A DNA stretch of 38,649 nt. Origin: Chloroflexota bacterium. GTDB taxonomy: Bacteria; Chloroflexota; Dehalococcoidia; Lucifugimonadales; UBA3495. Below are positions 1 through 8,400 of this stretch, piece by piece. Under the pieces are notes generated by a model. The model had not been told where the DNA came from, did not search any database, and was given only the letters and a program-made list of their open reading frames with translations. Every line of letters begins with the position of its first letter. Within the stretch, counting starts at the first letter, position 1. The position numbers and the translations under genes are program-made. The stretch is taken from NCBI GenBank assembly GCA_009840135.1, contig VXOH01000110.1, positions 1-38,649 of the forward strand, given 5' to 3'.

Positions 1-161
1 TTTTTAAGAGACTGGGCTGATACTCAACATCCGGGTATAGTGGGATGGAGCATGTTCCGGACGGCTCGGGGAACCTTCTGAAACAGGAATTCAGGTTGAC
101 TTAAGCATAGCTGGCTGGTAGATTTTCTAGATTACACTGTACGTTTGAGAGGTTGCCAGGC

Positions 162-1298
162 ATGTCAAGACGGTTATTCAAGGAGCTTGATCGCTCCTAC
201 GGGTTCGACGAGGTGGCCATAGTTCCTGGTAACGTAACAATCAATCCCGAGATGACCTCCACGAAAATGACCATCGGGAATTGCACCTTTGATGCGCCCA
301 TGATGGCCTCGGCCATGGATGGAACGGTATCCCCCAGGTTCGCCACTCTGATGCATGAAATGGGTGGGTTGGGTGTGCTGAATGGCGAGGGGCTGTACAC
401 CAGGTATGACGACCCTTACTCCATTCTGGAAGAGATAACCTCCATGCCCCAGGCGGAGGTAACCCAGTATCTGCAGCAGGTATATGCCGAACCAATCAAG
501 GAAAACCTGATCGGACAGCGTGTGCAGGAAATCAAGGGCTCAGGGGCCACCTGCGCCATAGCCTTCACGCCCCAGAACACCAAGCGGATGTCGCCGGCGG
601 CGGTTGAAGCCGGTGCGGACATTGTGGTGGTCCAGTCCACGGTAACCACCGCCCGGCATCAGTCGCGGAGCTACCGAGGCCTGGTATTCTCAGAGTTGAT
701 TGAGTCCCTCCAGGTGCCAGTGGTAGTCGGCAACTGCGTTACCTATGATGTTGCCCTGGAACTGATGGACACCGGGGTGGACGGCATCCTGGTGGGCGTG
801 GGCCCCGGCGCCGCCTGTACGACCCGCGAGGTGACGGGCGTGGGTGTTCCCCAGGTCAGCGCCACGCTGGAATGCGCCGCCGCCCGGCGGGATTACTTTC
901 ACCGCACCGGCCGCTACGTGAGCGTCATTACCGACGGTGGCATTCGCACCGGTGGGGACTTTTGCAAAGCCATGGCCAGCGGCGCCGATGGTGTAATGGT
1001 GGCAACACCCTTTGCCCAGGCCGAAGAGGCCCCCGGCAGGGGCTATAACTGGGGAATGGCCAACGCTCATGCCGAGCTGCCTCGAGGCACCCGCATCAAG
1101 GTCGGCACGCGGGCGCCGCTAAAGCAGATAATGTACGGCCCCACCTCGGTTACCAACGGTACCCAGAACCTGGTTGGAGCCCTGCAGATTTGCATGGGAA
1201 TGTGCGGAGCCCACACCATACGGGACTTCCACCAGGTGGATATGGTCGTTGCGCCTTCCATCAAGACCGAGGGTAAGTTCTTCCAAATGTCCGAGTAA
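162..1298 (+). CDS. guaB3: GuaB3-type IMP dehydrogenase family protein
   Basis: A 378-residue TIM-barrel protein of the IMP dehydrogenase/GMP reductase superfamily, resembling the GuaB3 group of actinobacteria and related phyla. The catalytic-cysteine loop reads [15 protein letters not shown], with Cys about residue 219. The phosphate-binding segment [20 protein letters not shown] follows, and a flap-like region ([19 protein letters not shown]) comes later. No CBS pair interrupts the barrel, unlike canonical GuaB. The expected role is guanine nucleotide metabolism in the cytoplasm, although the reaction of GuaB3 proteins is less certain than that of GuaB. ATG 162 is preferred over the in-frame TTG at 153 because GAGAGG lies about 9 bases before it. 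The gene precedes the UGSC selenoprotein in the same direction, with 123 bases and a hairpin between them. Confidence 0.9.
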   Translation: MSRRLFKELDRSYGFDEVAIVPGNVTINPEMTSTKMTIGNCTFDAPMMASAMDGTVSPRFATLMHEMGGLGVLNGEGLYTRYDDPYSILEEITSMPQAEVTQYLQQVYAEPIKENLIGQRVQEIKGSGATCAIAFTPQNTKRMSPAAVEAGADIVVVQSTVTTARHQSRSYRGLVFSELIESLQVPVVVGNCVTYDVALELMDTGVDGILVGVGPGAACTTREVTGVGVPQVSATLECAAARRDYFHRTGRYVSVITDGGIRTGGDFCKAMASGADGVMVATPFAQAEEAPGRGYNWGMANAHAELPRGTRIKVGTRAPLKQIMYGPTSVTNGTQNLVGALQICMGMCGAHTIRDFHQVDMVVAPSIKTEGKFFQMSE

Positions 1299-1312
1299 TC
1301 TCCTGGCAAGTC

Positions 1313-1346
1313 TCTTCCAATTCCGCGTGAAGGAATAGCTGGAAGA
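1313..1346 (+). terminator. Hairpin between guaB3 and the UGSC gene
   Basis: TCTTCCA (1313-1319) plus ATTCC (1320-1324) pair with GGAAT (1332-1336) and TGGAAGA (1340-1346). The loop is 7 bases and there is a 3-base bulge. No clear U-tract follows, so it may be a weak terminator, an mRNA-processing structure or part of the leader of the next gene. Confidence 0.4.
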
Positions 1347-1421
1347 CTCTGAACGAACACTCGCTGCACGTTGTTCTATCCTTGGCTCCGCTTAACCCTT
1401 TCCTGAATGGAGGTCTGAATA

Positions 1422-1964
1422 ATGGTTTCGGCAACTGGCAAGATTCAGATACTGGATCCTCGACCTGAAGAGGTCCCTGAGGAAAAGGGACTGAGCTCCG
1501 GTGTTCCAAGCCTGGAAGGCAAGGTAGTCGGCCTGCTGGAAAACAGGAAGTATCACGCCGATTCCTTCCTGATGGAGTTGCAGAGAGTCCTTGAGGAAGA
1601 CTACAAGGCCAGAAAGGTAGTCTATGCTTCGAAGTTCACCTTCAGCATGGCCTGCGCTGATGAGACCATTGACGCCCTGGTGGAGGAGTGTGATGCCCTC
1701 GTGCATGGAATTGCTGATTGAGGCTCCTGCACGGCGTGGGGTCTCCACGACACAGTAGTAACCGAGTCCCGGGGCGTTCCTTCAGTCAGCGTGATTACCA
1801 GTGCGTTCACCCGTGCGGCACATGCCCGTGCCAGCTCCCTGGGAATGCCTGGCGTACGCATTGTGGTTCTCCCCAGTCCCCTGGCCTCTCGCAGTGTTGA
1901 CGATGTGCGGCAGATGGCCCACGATTATGCCGAGGAAATTGTGGGGCTGTTGACTGAGGAGTAG
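1422..1964 (+). CDS. UGSC-family selenoprotein with in-frame UGA (Sec100)
   Basis: A 180-residue protein if UGA 1719-1721 is read as selenocysteine. The first 99 codons end ...LVHGIAD; the next four are TGA GGC TCC TGC, giving Sec-Gly-Ser-Cys, the motif that names the UGSC (seleno)protein family. The same frame then stays open for 80 more codons (TAWGLHDTVVTESRGVPSVS..., ...MAHDYAEEIVGLLTEE) to TAG 1962-1964. A SECIS-like hairpin lies immediately after the UGA. ATG 1422 has GGAGG 8 bases upstream. The family's reaction is unknown to me; a CxxC-like Sec-x-x-Cys pair suggests redox chemistry, which is inference. An AIM24 gene and a GWTDGLPVVP gene follow in the same direction. A standard gene caller would split or truncate this gene at the UGA. 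Confidence 0.9.
1722..1749 (+). promoter_or_regulatory. Bacterial SECIS-like element downstream of the UGA
   Basis: A hairpin with stem CGTGG (1735-1739), loop GGTCT (1740-1744) and stem CCACG (1745-1749) starts 13 bases after the in-frame UGA. The GGTCT occupies positions +19 to +23 after the UGA. From memory, the E. coli fdhF SECIS also has GGUCU at those offsets, where the loop Gs contact SelB. The bulged U of fdhF is not evident here. The element lies within coding sequence, as bacterial SECIS elements do. Confidence 0.75.
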
Positions 1965-2054
1965 GGGTGGTTCGATTCCAGTGGCACACCTTTCCGCCGG
2001 AGTAAGAAGCTCCGGCGGTTATTTTGAGGGGAAAATCGATAAAGGAGTATTTCA

Positions 2055-2747
2055 ATGCAAACGGTGGTTGAATTCGATCCCAGCTATGCGATGCTGACCG
2101 TGGTACTGGAACCCGGCGAGAGCATTAAGGCAGAGCCGGGGGCAATGGTTGCCCAACAGGGAGTTGACATGAAGACCGGTTCTTCCGGCGGCGGCATATT
2201 CGGGGGATTGCGGAGAATGATGGGTGGCGAGTCCTTCTTCATCAATACTTTCACGGCGGAGCGGAGCGGGGGCCAGGTAAGCCTTGCTCCCTCTACGCCG
2301 GGAGACATAGGTTCCTTTGACCTGTCCCCGGGCCAAAACCTTTTCATCCAGGCCAGCTCATTTCTTGCCTGCACCGACAACATCCAGACCGATTCCCAGT
2401 TTCAGGGTTTCCGCGGATTATTCAGCGGCGAGAGTCTTTTCTTTCTTCGGGCCTTTGCCGAAAAGGGACGGGGTACCGTGTACTATAACTCTTACGGGGC
2501 CATAAAGCGGCTGCCGGTAGAGGCTGGCAAAGAGCTGGTGGTAGATACGGGACACCTGGTGGCCTTCTCGGACGACGTTCAGTATTCCATCGGCAAGGTG
2601 GGCGGACTCCGCTCGCTGCTGGGAGGCGGCGAGGGCCTGGTCATGAAATTCAACGGCCAGGGCTACGTCTGGGTGCAATCGCGAAACCTGGCATCGCTGG
2701 CCGAGAAAATAGTTCCCTTCCTGCCCACGCCAAACCAGGGGCAATAA
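2055..2747 (+). CDS. AIM24 / TIGR00266 family protein
   Basis: A 230-residue protein rich in short beta strands and glycine turns, typical of the AIM24 (TIGR00266) family, which folds as a beta-helix-like barrel. Family landmarks include the N-terminal EPGESIKAEPGAMVAQQGVD segment, the GGIFGGLRRMMGGESFFINTF loop and the late VDTGHLVAFSDDVQYSIGKVG repeat. No signal peptide or membrane segment is seen. The family has no settled biochemical role in bacteria. ATG 2055 has AAGGAG at 2041-2046, about 8 bases upstream. It starts 90 bases after the selenoprotein, in the same direction, so the two may be co-transcribed. Confidence 0.88.
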   Translation: MQTVVEFDPSYAMLTVVLEPGESIKAEPGAMVAQQGVDMKTGSSGGGIFGGLRRMMGGESFFINTFTAERSGGQVSLAPSTPGDIGSFDLSPGQNLFIQASSFLACTDNIQTDSQFQGFRGLFSGESLFFLRAFAEKGRGTVYYNSYGAIKRLPVEAGKELVVDTGHLVAFSDDVQYSIGKVGGLRSLLGGGEGLVMKFNGQGYVWVQSRNLASLAEKIVPFLPTPNQGQ

Positions 2748-2876
2748 ACCGCTCGCGCGGATTTCCCAATCCAGGCAGACTGGGCTAATTCCCTGGCTGC
2801 ATCGGTAATTGCCGCGACTCAGGGTCCTGCTCTCTCCGTATCATGGAACTTCCTTCGAAAGTCCCAGGGCTTCGAG

Positions 2877-2915
2877 AGGACCTGGATGGTACAGGTCCTT
2901 CGGGCCTGAATCCAG
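2877..2915 (+). promoter_or_regulatory. Structured leader with two competing hairpins (T-box-like resemblance)
   Basis: AGGACCTG (2877-2884) can pair perfectly with CAGGTCCT (2892-2899). Alternatively CTGGAT (2882-2887) pairs with ATCCAG (2910-2915) enclosing CAGGTCC (2892-2898)/GGGCCTG (2902-2908) with loop TTC. The two folds exclude each other. CTGGA-TGGTACA-GGTCC recalls the T-box antiterminator bulge (UGGNACC), but the ACCGCG portion is not kept and I see no Stem I. The structure lies 74 bases upstream of the next start, in a 241-base leader region. Confidence 0.4.
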
Positions 2916-2988
2916 TGCGGGGATTGGCCTTGTCCTCGAGGCAGGGGAGTTCGGGATACCAGCGCCCCGTGGACTTACAGGAGAAGAA

Positions 2989-4050
2989 ATGAGTACCGGT
3001 CAAGGACTGCAATCACGCCGCGTTGATGTGGATGCCTCTTACGACGCCATCCAGGACTATTACGAGCAACAAGGTTGGACCGACGGGCTTCCCGTTGTAC
3101 CGGCTACCGAGGACCTGGTCCAGAAAATGTTGCTTCCCTACGGTCAGGACCCTTCCACCGTCCTTGGCAGGGTACAGCCCCGAAACGCGGATGTGACCCT
3201 GGAGAAGGTGGCGGTAAATGCGGTAATGGCCGGCTGCAGGCCCGAGTATTTTCCGGTGGTGGTAGCGGCGGTCAAGGCTGCGCTGAATCCGGACTTCAAT
3301 ATTGCCGGCGTTCAGGCCACCACCGGCGGCGCGGCCCCGGCTCTAATAGTAAATGGCCCTCTGGCCGAGAAGCTCGGCATCAATGGTGATTCGGGTTGCT
3401 TCGGGCCGGGCTATCGGGCCAACGCCTCCATCGGGCGCGCCCTCAGGCTCTTTGTCAGAAATGTCGCGGGCCTGGTACCCGGGGAGATGGACAAGGCGAC
3501 CCTGGCCCTTCCGGCGCGCTATACCTTCTGCTTTGCCGAAAACGAGGCCCGCAGCCCGTGGGAACCCCGGCACGTTGAGCTGGGGCTGGAACCATCGGAT
3601 AGCATGGTAACGCTGATGGGCGTCCGTGGCTTGCAGACTATCATGGAGAGTACCTCACCCTCGGGAATCCAGGTGCTGCGTACGCTGGTTGGGTCCCTGA
3701 AAACCATCGGGGTCTCCAACTATTACCAGACTGGTACCGGGGCCCAGATGGCGTTGGTTCTCTGCCCCGAGCACGCCACCGAAATCCACGCTTCAGGCTT
3801 GTCCAAGCAGGACGTCCGGGAGTACGTTTTTCAGAACGCCAGAATGCCCTTAAGCCGGCTCAAGGACATTGCCCACTACGGAAACCGCAACTGGCCCCGA
3901 TGGATAGACGAAACCGACCCGGATGCCATGATCCCCATTGTGGGTTCGGCAGACGATGTGTTGGTGGTCGTGGCCGGTGGGGATGGCCGGCATTCGGCCT
4001 GGCTGTCCGGCTGGGGAGTTACCAGGATGGTGACCCGGCAGGTCGAGTAG
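2989..4050 (+). CDS. GWTDGLPVVP-motif protein of unknown function
   Basis: A 353-residue protein. Near the N-terminus it carries QQGWTDGLPVVPATEDLV, a motif I recall from uncharacterised proteins, some encoded near UGSC-family genes; that association is from memory. It then has alanine/glycine-rich helices (EKVAVNAVMAGCRPEYFPVV, NGDSGCFGPGYRANASIGRA), an FCFAENEARSPWEPRH segment, and a C-terminal IPIVGSADDVLVVVAGG strand-turn followed by GWG. Several cysteines could serve redox chemistry, but no catalytic site is recognised. ATG 2989 is chosen over the longer frame from 2809 because AGGAGA ends 4-5 bases before it and the extra 60 residues are low-quality sequence encoded by the hairpin leader. 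Same direction as the selenoprotein and AIM24 genes. Confidence 0.8.
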   Translation: MSTGQGLQSRRVDVDASYDAIQDYYEQQGWTDGLPVVPATEDLVQKMLLPYGQDPSTVLGRVQPRNADVTLEKVAVNAVMAGCRPEYFPVVVAAVKAALNPDFNIAGVQATTGGAAPALIVNGPLAEKLGINGDSGCFGPGYRANASIGRALRLFVRNVAGLVPGEMDKATLALPARYTFCFAENEARSPWEPRHVELGLEPSDSMVTLMGVRGLQTIMESTSPSGIQVLRTLVGSLKTIGVSNYYQTGTGAQMALVLCPEHATEIHASGLSKQDVREYVFQNARMPLSRLKDIAHYGNRNWPRWIDETDPDAMIPIVGSADDVLVVVAGGDGRHSAWLSGWGVTRMVTRQVE

Positions 4051-4769
4051 GGTACCCGCTGGGGCGCTCCACAATCATCTCCCCAATCATCTCCCAAGTA
4101 AGTAGGCGGCAAGGGCTCTCCGGATTCCTCGTGCAACTGCCACCGAGGGTCTTTTTGTTGTCTGGAAAACCCCTTCCTCCTCGGGGTGGGAAAGTTAGGA
4201 TGAGGGCGAATGGGCCAGCCGAAAGTGCAGATAGCATAAAGGGCCCCCTCACCCTGACCCTCTACCACCAGGGTCGCAGGAAAACCTGAAGACCCTGCAC
4301 TAAAGTCCCCTCGCCCTTGACTTTCCAAGGATCGAAATGGCGCTGCGGCCTCTCAACCCTCTGCTCCCACCTTCTTTTCTCCGACTGCTCTTCCCTTGCG
4401 CCAGAACTCTTCGTCCGTGCCGTAAGCGGGCTCTCTAGCGATTCGCAAGCCGTATTGCTTGTTTTCCGCTGGCCCATCAGTTCATTCCATGACTGGAGAC
4501 CAACGTTAAGCATTCCGTTTGAGAAGCCGCCTTTACGCCGAGCGATTAGCAAGTTTGCTTATCAATTCGGGAGGGGCGGCCAGGGACCGCGTTAGCAGTT
4601 GAGTGTAACGACCGAAAACATTAGTTAGAACGATATATAGTATTGAGTGCAATATTTCACGAATAAAATGCGCCGCGGCGCCAGGAAAGGCAGCGCTGCG
4701 TTTATGTGGAGAATAAAATAGCAGTATTTATATAGTAAAAGATGATTATTACAAAATGGTATAAAAGTG
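4051..4769. other. Non-coding stretch with degenerate repeats
   Basis: No convincing gene is present. At about 4172-4210 lies a degenerate copy of the CCTTCC...GTTAGGATG hairpin family found better preserved at 35594 and 38595. Small hairpins of related sequence occur around 4437-4465 (AGCGATTCGCAAG...) and 4541-4560 (AGCGATTAGCAAG...). From about 4600 the sequence becomes AT-rich, interrupted by the perfect palindrome GCGCCGCGGCGC at 4670-4681. GAATAAAAT occurs on both sides of this GC island (4661 and 4711). Confidence 0.6.
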
Positions 4770-4798
4770 TTGACAACCCTCCAAAACACCGATATTAT
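4770..4798 (+). promoter_or_regulatory. Sigma70-type promoter of the small zinc-ribbon gene
   Basis: TTGACA (4770-4775), a 17-base spacer, then TATTAT (4793-4798): near-consensus sigma70 elements in AT-rich sequence. Transcription would begin at about 4805, just before the Shine-Dalgarno GGAGG at 4816-4820. This excludes the in-frame upstream start at 4742. Confidence 0.7.
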
Positions 4799-4828
4799 AT
4801 ATTCACTAAAGGCATGGAGGGCATGATG

Positions 4829-5083
4829 ATGAACGAGCAGTTAGAGGCTCTCAGTAGCACCGAGGACAATGTACCGAGTTGTCAGCACCACTGGGTAATA
4901 CAGGACGCCGTGGGCCCCAAGAGTATCGGAATGTGCCGGGCCTGTGGTGAATTCAAGGAATTTAAGAACTACCTCGAAGCCTCCCATTGGGGAGATGAGA
5001 GGTCAAGGAACGAACCCCGTGGTGAACTGCTGGGCCGGGCAACTCGCTCTCGTATTGTGCTGGATGATGATGATGACATTTAG
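4829..5083 (+). CDS. Small zinc-ribbon-like protein
   Basis: An 84-residue protein with Cys18, His20/His21, Cys36 and Cys39 (SCQHHW ... GMCRACGE), a likely single zinc-binding knuckle. A charged tail ends in LDDDDDI. I recognise the general pattern from small conserved proteins of Chloroflexota but know no function. The start is placed at the third of three tandem ATG codons (4823, 4826, 4829), 8 bases after GGAGG 4816-4820; the middle one is also possible. The longer frame from 4742 begins upstream of the promoter and is rejected. It is a single-gene unit with a strong promoter. Confidence 0.75.
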   Translation: MNEQLEALSSTEDNVPSCQHHWVIQDAVGPKSIGMCRACGEFKEFKNYLEASHWGDERSRNEPRGELLGRATRSRIVLDDDDDI

Positions 5084-5409
5084 CAATCTTGCCGGTTGTT
5101 GCCGGCGCCGAAATGTTTCCCGTGAAGCCGGGGCGTAGGATAGCCAGCGCCCCGGCTGCAGGTTACCTTTAGCCTGTCCCCGCTCCCGGCTTCCTTGCAA
5201 CCTTGGTCCCCCGGTATCCCCCGTCCCTCTGCGTCTTCCCACGGAAATCCTCTCTGATTTTCATTCTGCCGCCACCACAAGTACCGGCTGCCGTCGGCCC
5301 CGGGGAGACGCTCGCAAAATGCCGGCCCTTTTGCCTTGCCCTCCGGCCTGCCCGTGTATTATGTTCAATGAGCGGTTTTAACTGCTCAATCCCTGGAGGC
5401 GACCACCCC
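5084..5409. other. Intergenic region before dnaE with hairpin
   Basis: AGCCGGGGCG (5126-5135) and CGCCCCGGCT (5148-5157) form a 10-bp perfect stem with a 12-base loop, possibly a terminator of the small upstream gene although no U-tract follows. The rest reads open in the dnaE frame but lacks polymerase similarity and is treated as non-coding. A TATTAT at 5357-5362 could be the -10 of dnaE, but no well-spaced -35 is convincing. Confidence 0.5.
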
Positions 5410-8400
5410 TTGTTCACCCACCTGCACAACCATACCGAATACAGTATGCTCGACGGCATCAGCCGGATTCCCGACCTGGTTTACCAGGTTCGGGACATGG
5501 GCATGGAGTCCCTGGCCATAACCGACCACGGCAATTTGTACGGAGTAGTAGATTTCTATTCAGAGTGCAAGGAGGCTGGCGTAAAGCCCATCATCGGGTG
5601 CGAGGTTTACGTGGCGCACCGCAGCCGGCATGACCGCAACGCTTCCGAACGCAGTCCCTATCACCTGGTCCTGCTGGCCAGGGACAACACGGGCTACCGC
5701 AACTTGATGCAGTTAGTGACGCGAGCGCACCTGGAAGGGTTCCACTACCGCCCCCGCATTGACTGGGAACTCCTGGAACAGTACAACCAGGGACTGGTGT
5801 GCCTTTCCGGCTGCGCTTCTGCAGAGGTTCCCCGCCTCATAGCTGCCGGAAGGATGGAGGAAGCGAAAAGTCGCATCGTTCAATATCGGGATCTTTTCGG
5901 CGACGGCTATTTCCTGGAACTGCAGCGTCACGATCATGTGGAGCAGCTTCCCGCCATCAATCAAGGGCTGACCCAGTTTGGCAAGGAATTGGGCATCCCT
6001 CTGGTTGTAACCAACGATGCGCATTACGTTCGTCAAAATGAGGCTCCTTACCAGGACCTCTACATCTGTATTCAGACCAATACCACCGTCCAGGACGAGA
6101 AGCGGCTTCGAATGGAGGGCGATTCCTATTACGTAAAGACCCCGGAGGAGATGGCGAATCTCTTTCCCGACTACCCGCAGGCTCTGGAAAACACGCTGCT
6201 TATTGCCGATATGTGCAAGGTGGAGTTGGGTTTCGGTCAGACCCACCTGCCAAAATTCCCGACACCCAACGATATGCCGGCGGACGAATACCTGGCCCAA
6301 TTGTGTTGGGAGGGTTTCAGGCGCCGCTATCCCCGTTCAACTCCGGAGGCCGAGGACCGGCTCAAGTATGAACTGGAGGTCATTCGCCATACCCAGTTCG
6401 CCAATTACTTCCTGGTTGTTTGGGACATCTGCGACTTCGTTCACCGCAATGGCATCATGTTCGGGGTACGCGGCAGCGCCGCCGCCAGTGTCGCCCTGTA
6501 TTGCCTGGGCATAACCGACGTGGACCCCCTGGAGTACCGCCTCGTATTCGAGCGTTTCCTCAACCTGGAACGCAAGGAAATGCCAGATATCGACATGGAT
6601 TTCCAGGATGACCGGCGCGATGAGGTCTTGCACTACGTTATTGACCGGTATGGCAATGACCGGGTGGCCCAGATAATAACCTTCGGCACCATGGGCGCCA
6701 AGGCGGCCCTTCGTGACGTGGGCCGCAGCCTGGGAATGAGCTACGGCGACGTGGACCGCATTGCCCGCATGGTCCCGTTCAAATCCCGAACCCTGGAGGA
6801 TGCGCTCCGGGTTAATCCCGAACTGAGCAATACCTACCAGGCCGATACGGCGGTACGGAACCTGGTGGAAAATGCCCAGGGACTGGAGGGGATTGTCCAC
6901 CACGTCAGCACCCACGCCGCCGGCGTGCTCATTGCAGATGAGCCTTTGACCGAAACGGTACCCTTGCAGCGACCCACCCGGGGAGACGAAAACAGCCCGG
7001 TGTTGATGACCCAATACTCCATGGACCCGGTGGCCAAGCTGGGCCTCCTGAAGATGGATTTCCTGGGCCTTACCAACCTGACCAACCTGGACCGCGCCAC
7101 AAAGTTGCTGGACGAAACCCGGGGCATAAAGATTGAGCTGGGACGCCTGCCCCTGGACGACAAGGAAACCTTCGAGCTGCTTTCCTCGGGAAAGACAACT
7201 GACCTGTTCCAGCTGGAAAGCGCGGGAATGCAGCGTTATATCAAGGAGTTGCGACCGTCAAACCTGGGCGATATCGCGGCCATGATCGCTCTTTACCGCC
7301 CCGGGCCTATGGAACACATTGACAAGTTCATTGACGCCAAGCACGGTCGTACCCCCATTACATACCCGGACCCCAGCCTGAAGGAACTGCTGGACGAGAC
7401 TTACGGTGTGATCGTTTACCAGGACCAGGTGTTGCTGATTCTGCAGCGGTTCGCCGGTTACACCCTGGGCGAGGCCGACACGGTCCGGAAGGCCATGGGC
7501 AAAAAGATCGCCTCTCTCATGGCAGAGGAACGGGACCGCTTCATTGACGGCGCTCTGGGCAAAGGCTTTGAGCGACAGCTGGCAATCCAGGTTTTCGACC
7601 TGATAGAACCCTTTGCCGGGTACGCCTTCAACAAGGCGCACAGCGTCAGTTACGCCCTGATCTCTTACTGGACCGCCTTCTTCAAGGCACATTATCCCCT
7701 GGAGTACATGTGCTCTGTCCTCAACTCCCGCCTGGACAACACGGACCGCATAGTCAGCTCCATTAACGAATGTTCCAAGTTGCAGATTCCGGTTTTGCTT
7801 CCGGACGTAAACTTGTCCGGCGAGTTCTTCACCATAGATAAGGACAGCGGCGCCACTCCCAGTTTGCGGTTTGGCCTGGCCGCAGTGAAGACCGTTGGCG
7901 AGGGCGCGGTAAAGCCCCTGGTGGCGGAACGCCGGGAGAACGGGCCCTTCGAGTCCATAGATGATTTCTGCCGCAGGGCCGACGTCAGCGGACTGAACCG
8001 GCGCACCCTGGAGAGCCTGATCAAGGTTGGAGCCTTCGACGGCCTGGGCTCCCGCGGCGCCGTACTTGGCGCGCTGGACCAGATTATTGCCACCGCTCAA
8101 CTCGAAACCCGTACCCGGAATTCGGGCCAGACCAGCCTGTTTGGCGGCGCCGACCAGGCGGATGCACCCCAGATGACTGGGATATCCCTCAACGGTCTGG
8201 ATATCTCCCCTGAGGAAAAGGCCACCTGGGAAAAGGAACTGCTGGGCGTATCCCTGTCCCACAATCCCTTGATTCTGCTGGCCGCCGCCGACGTGGGGGA
8301 CGCCATCAACTCCATTGACCAGCTGGACGAAGACATGCAGGGCCTTACCTACACGCTGGTCGGCAATGTTGCGTCAATGGCCGAACGCTATACCCGCGAA

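Noticed and set aside
1718-1722. UGA as a frameshift or sequencing error
   Set aside because: No frame change is needed: the same frame continues with the family motif and a SECIS-like hairpin.
1718-1900. Separate small gene after the UGA in another frame
   Set aside because: It overlaps the open continuation of the selenoprotein frame and lacks an SD and protein-like content.
1965-2000. GGTTCGATTCC, a TpsiC-loop-like string, as part of a tRNA
   Set aside because: The flanking bases do not form the 5-bp T stem and there is no acceptor or anticodon arm upstream; it directly follows the selenoprotein stop.
2809-2988. N-terminal extension of the GWTDGLPVVP protein
   Set aside because: The sequence is the hairpin leader read through; a good SD and ATG lie at 2979-2991.
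4300-4600. Short open frame of 92 codons at 4317-4595
   Set aside because: No SD, low-quality composition and overlap with repeat remnants.
7258-8262. Long minus-strand open frame of 334 codons within dnaE
   Set aside because: Shadow of dnaE produced by high GC; no SD, no recognisable domain.
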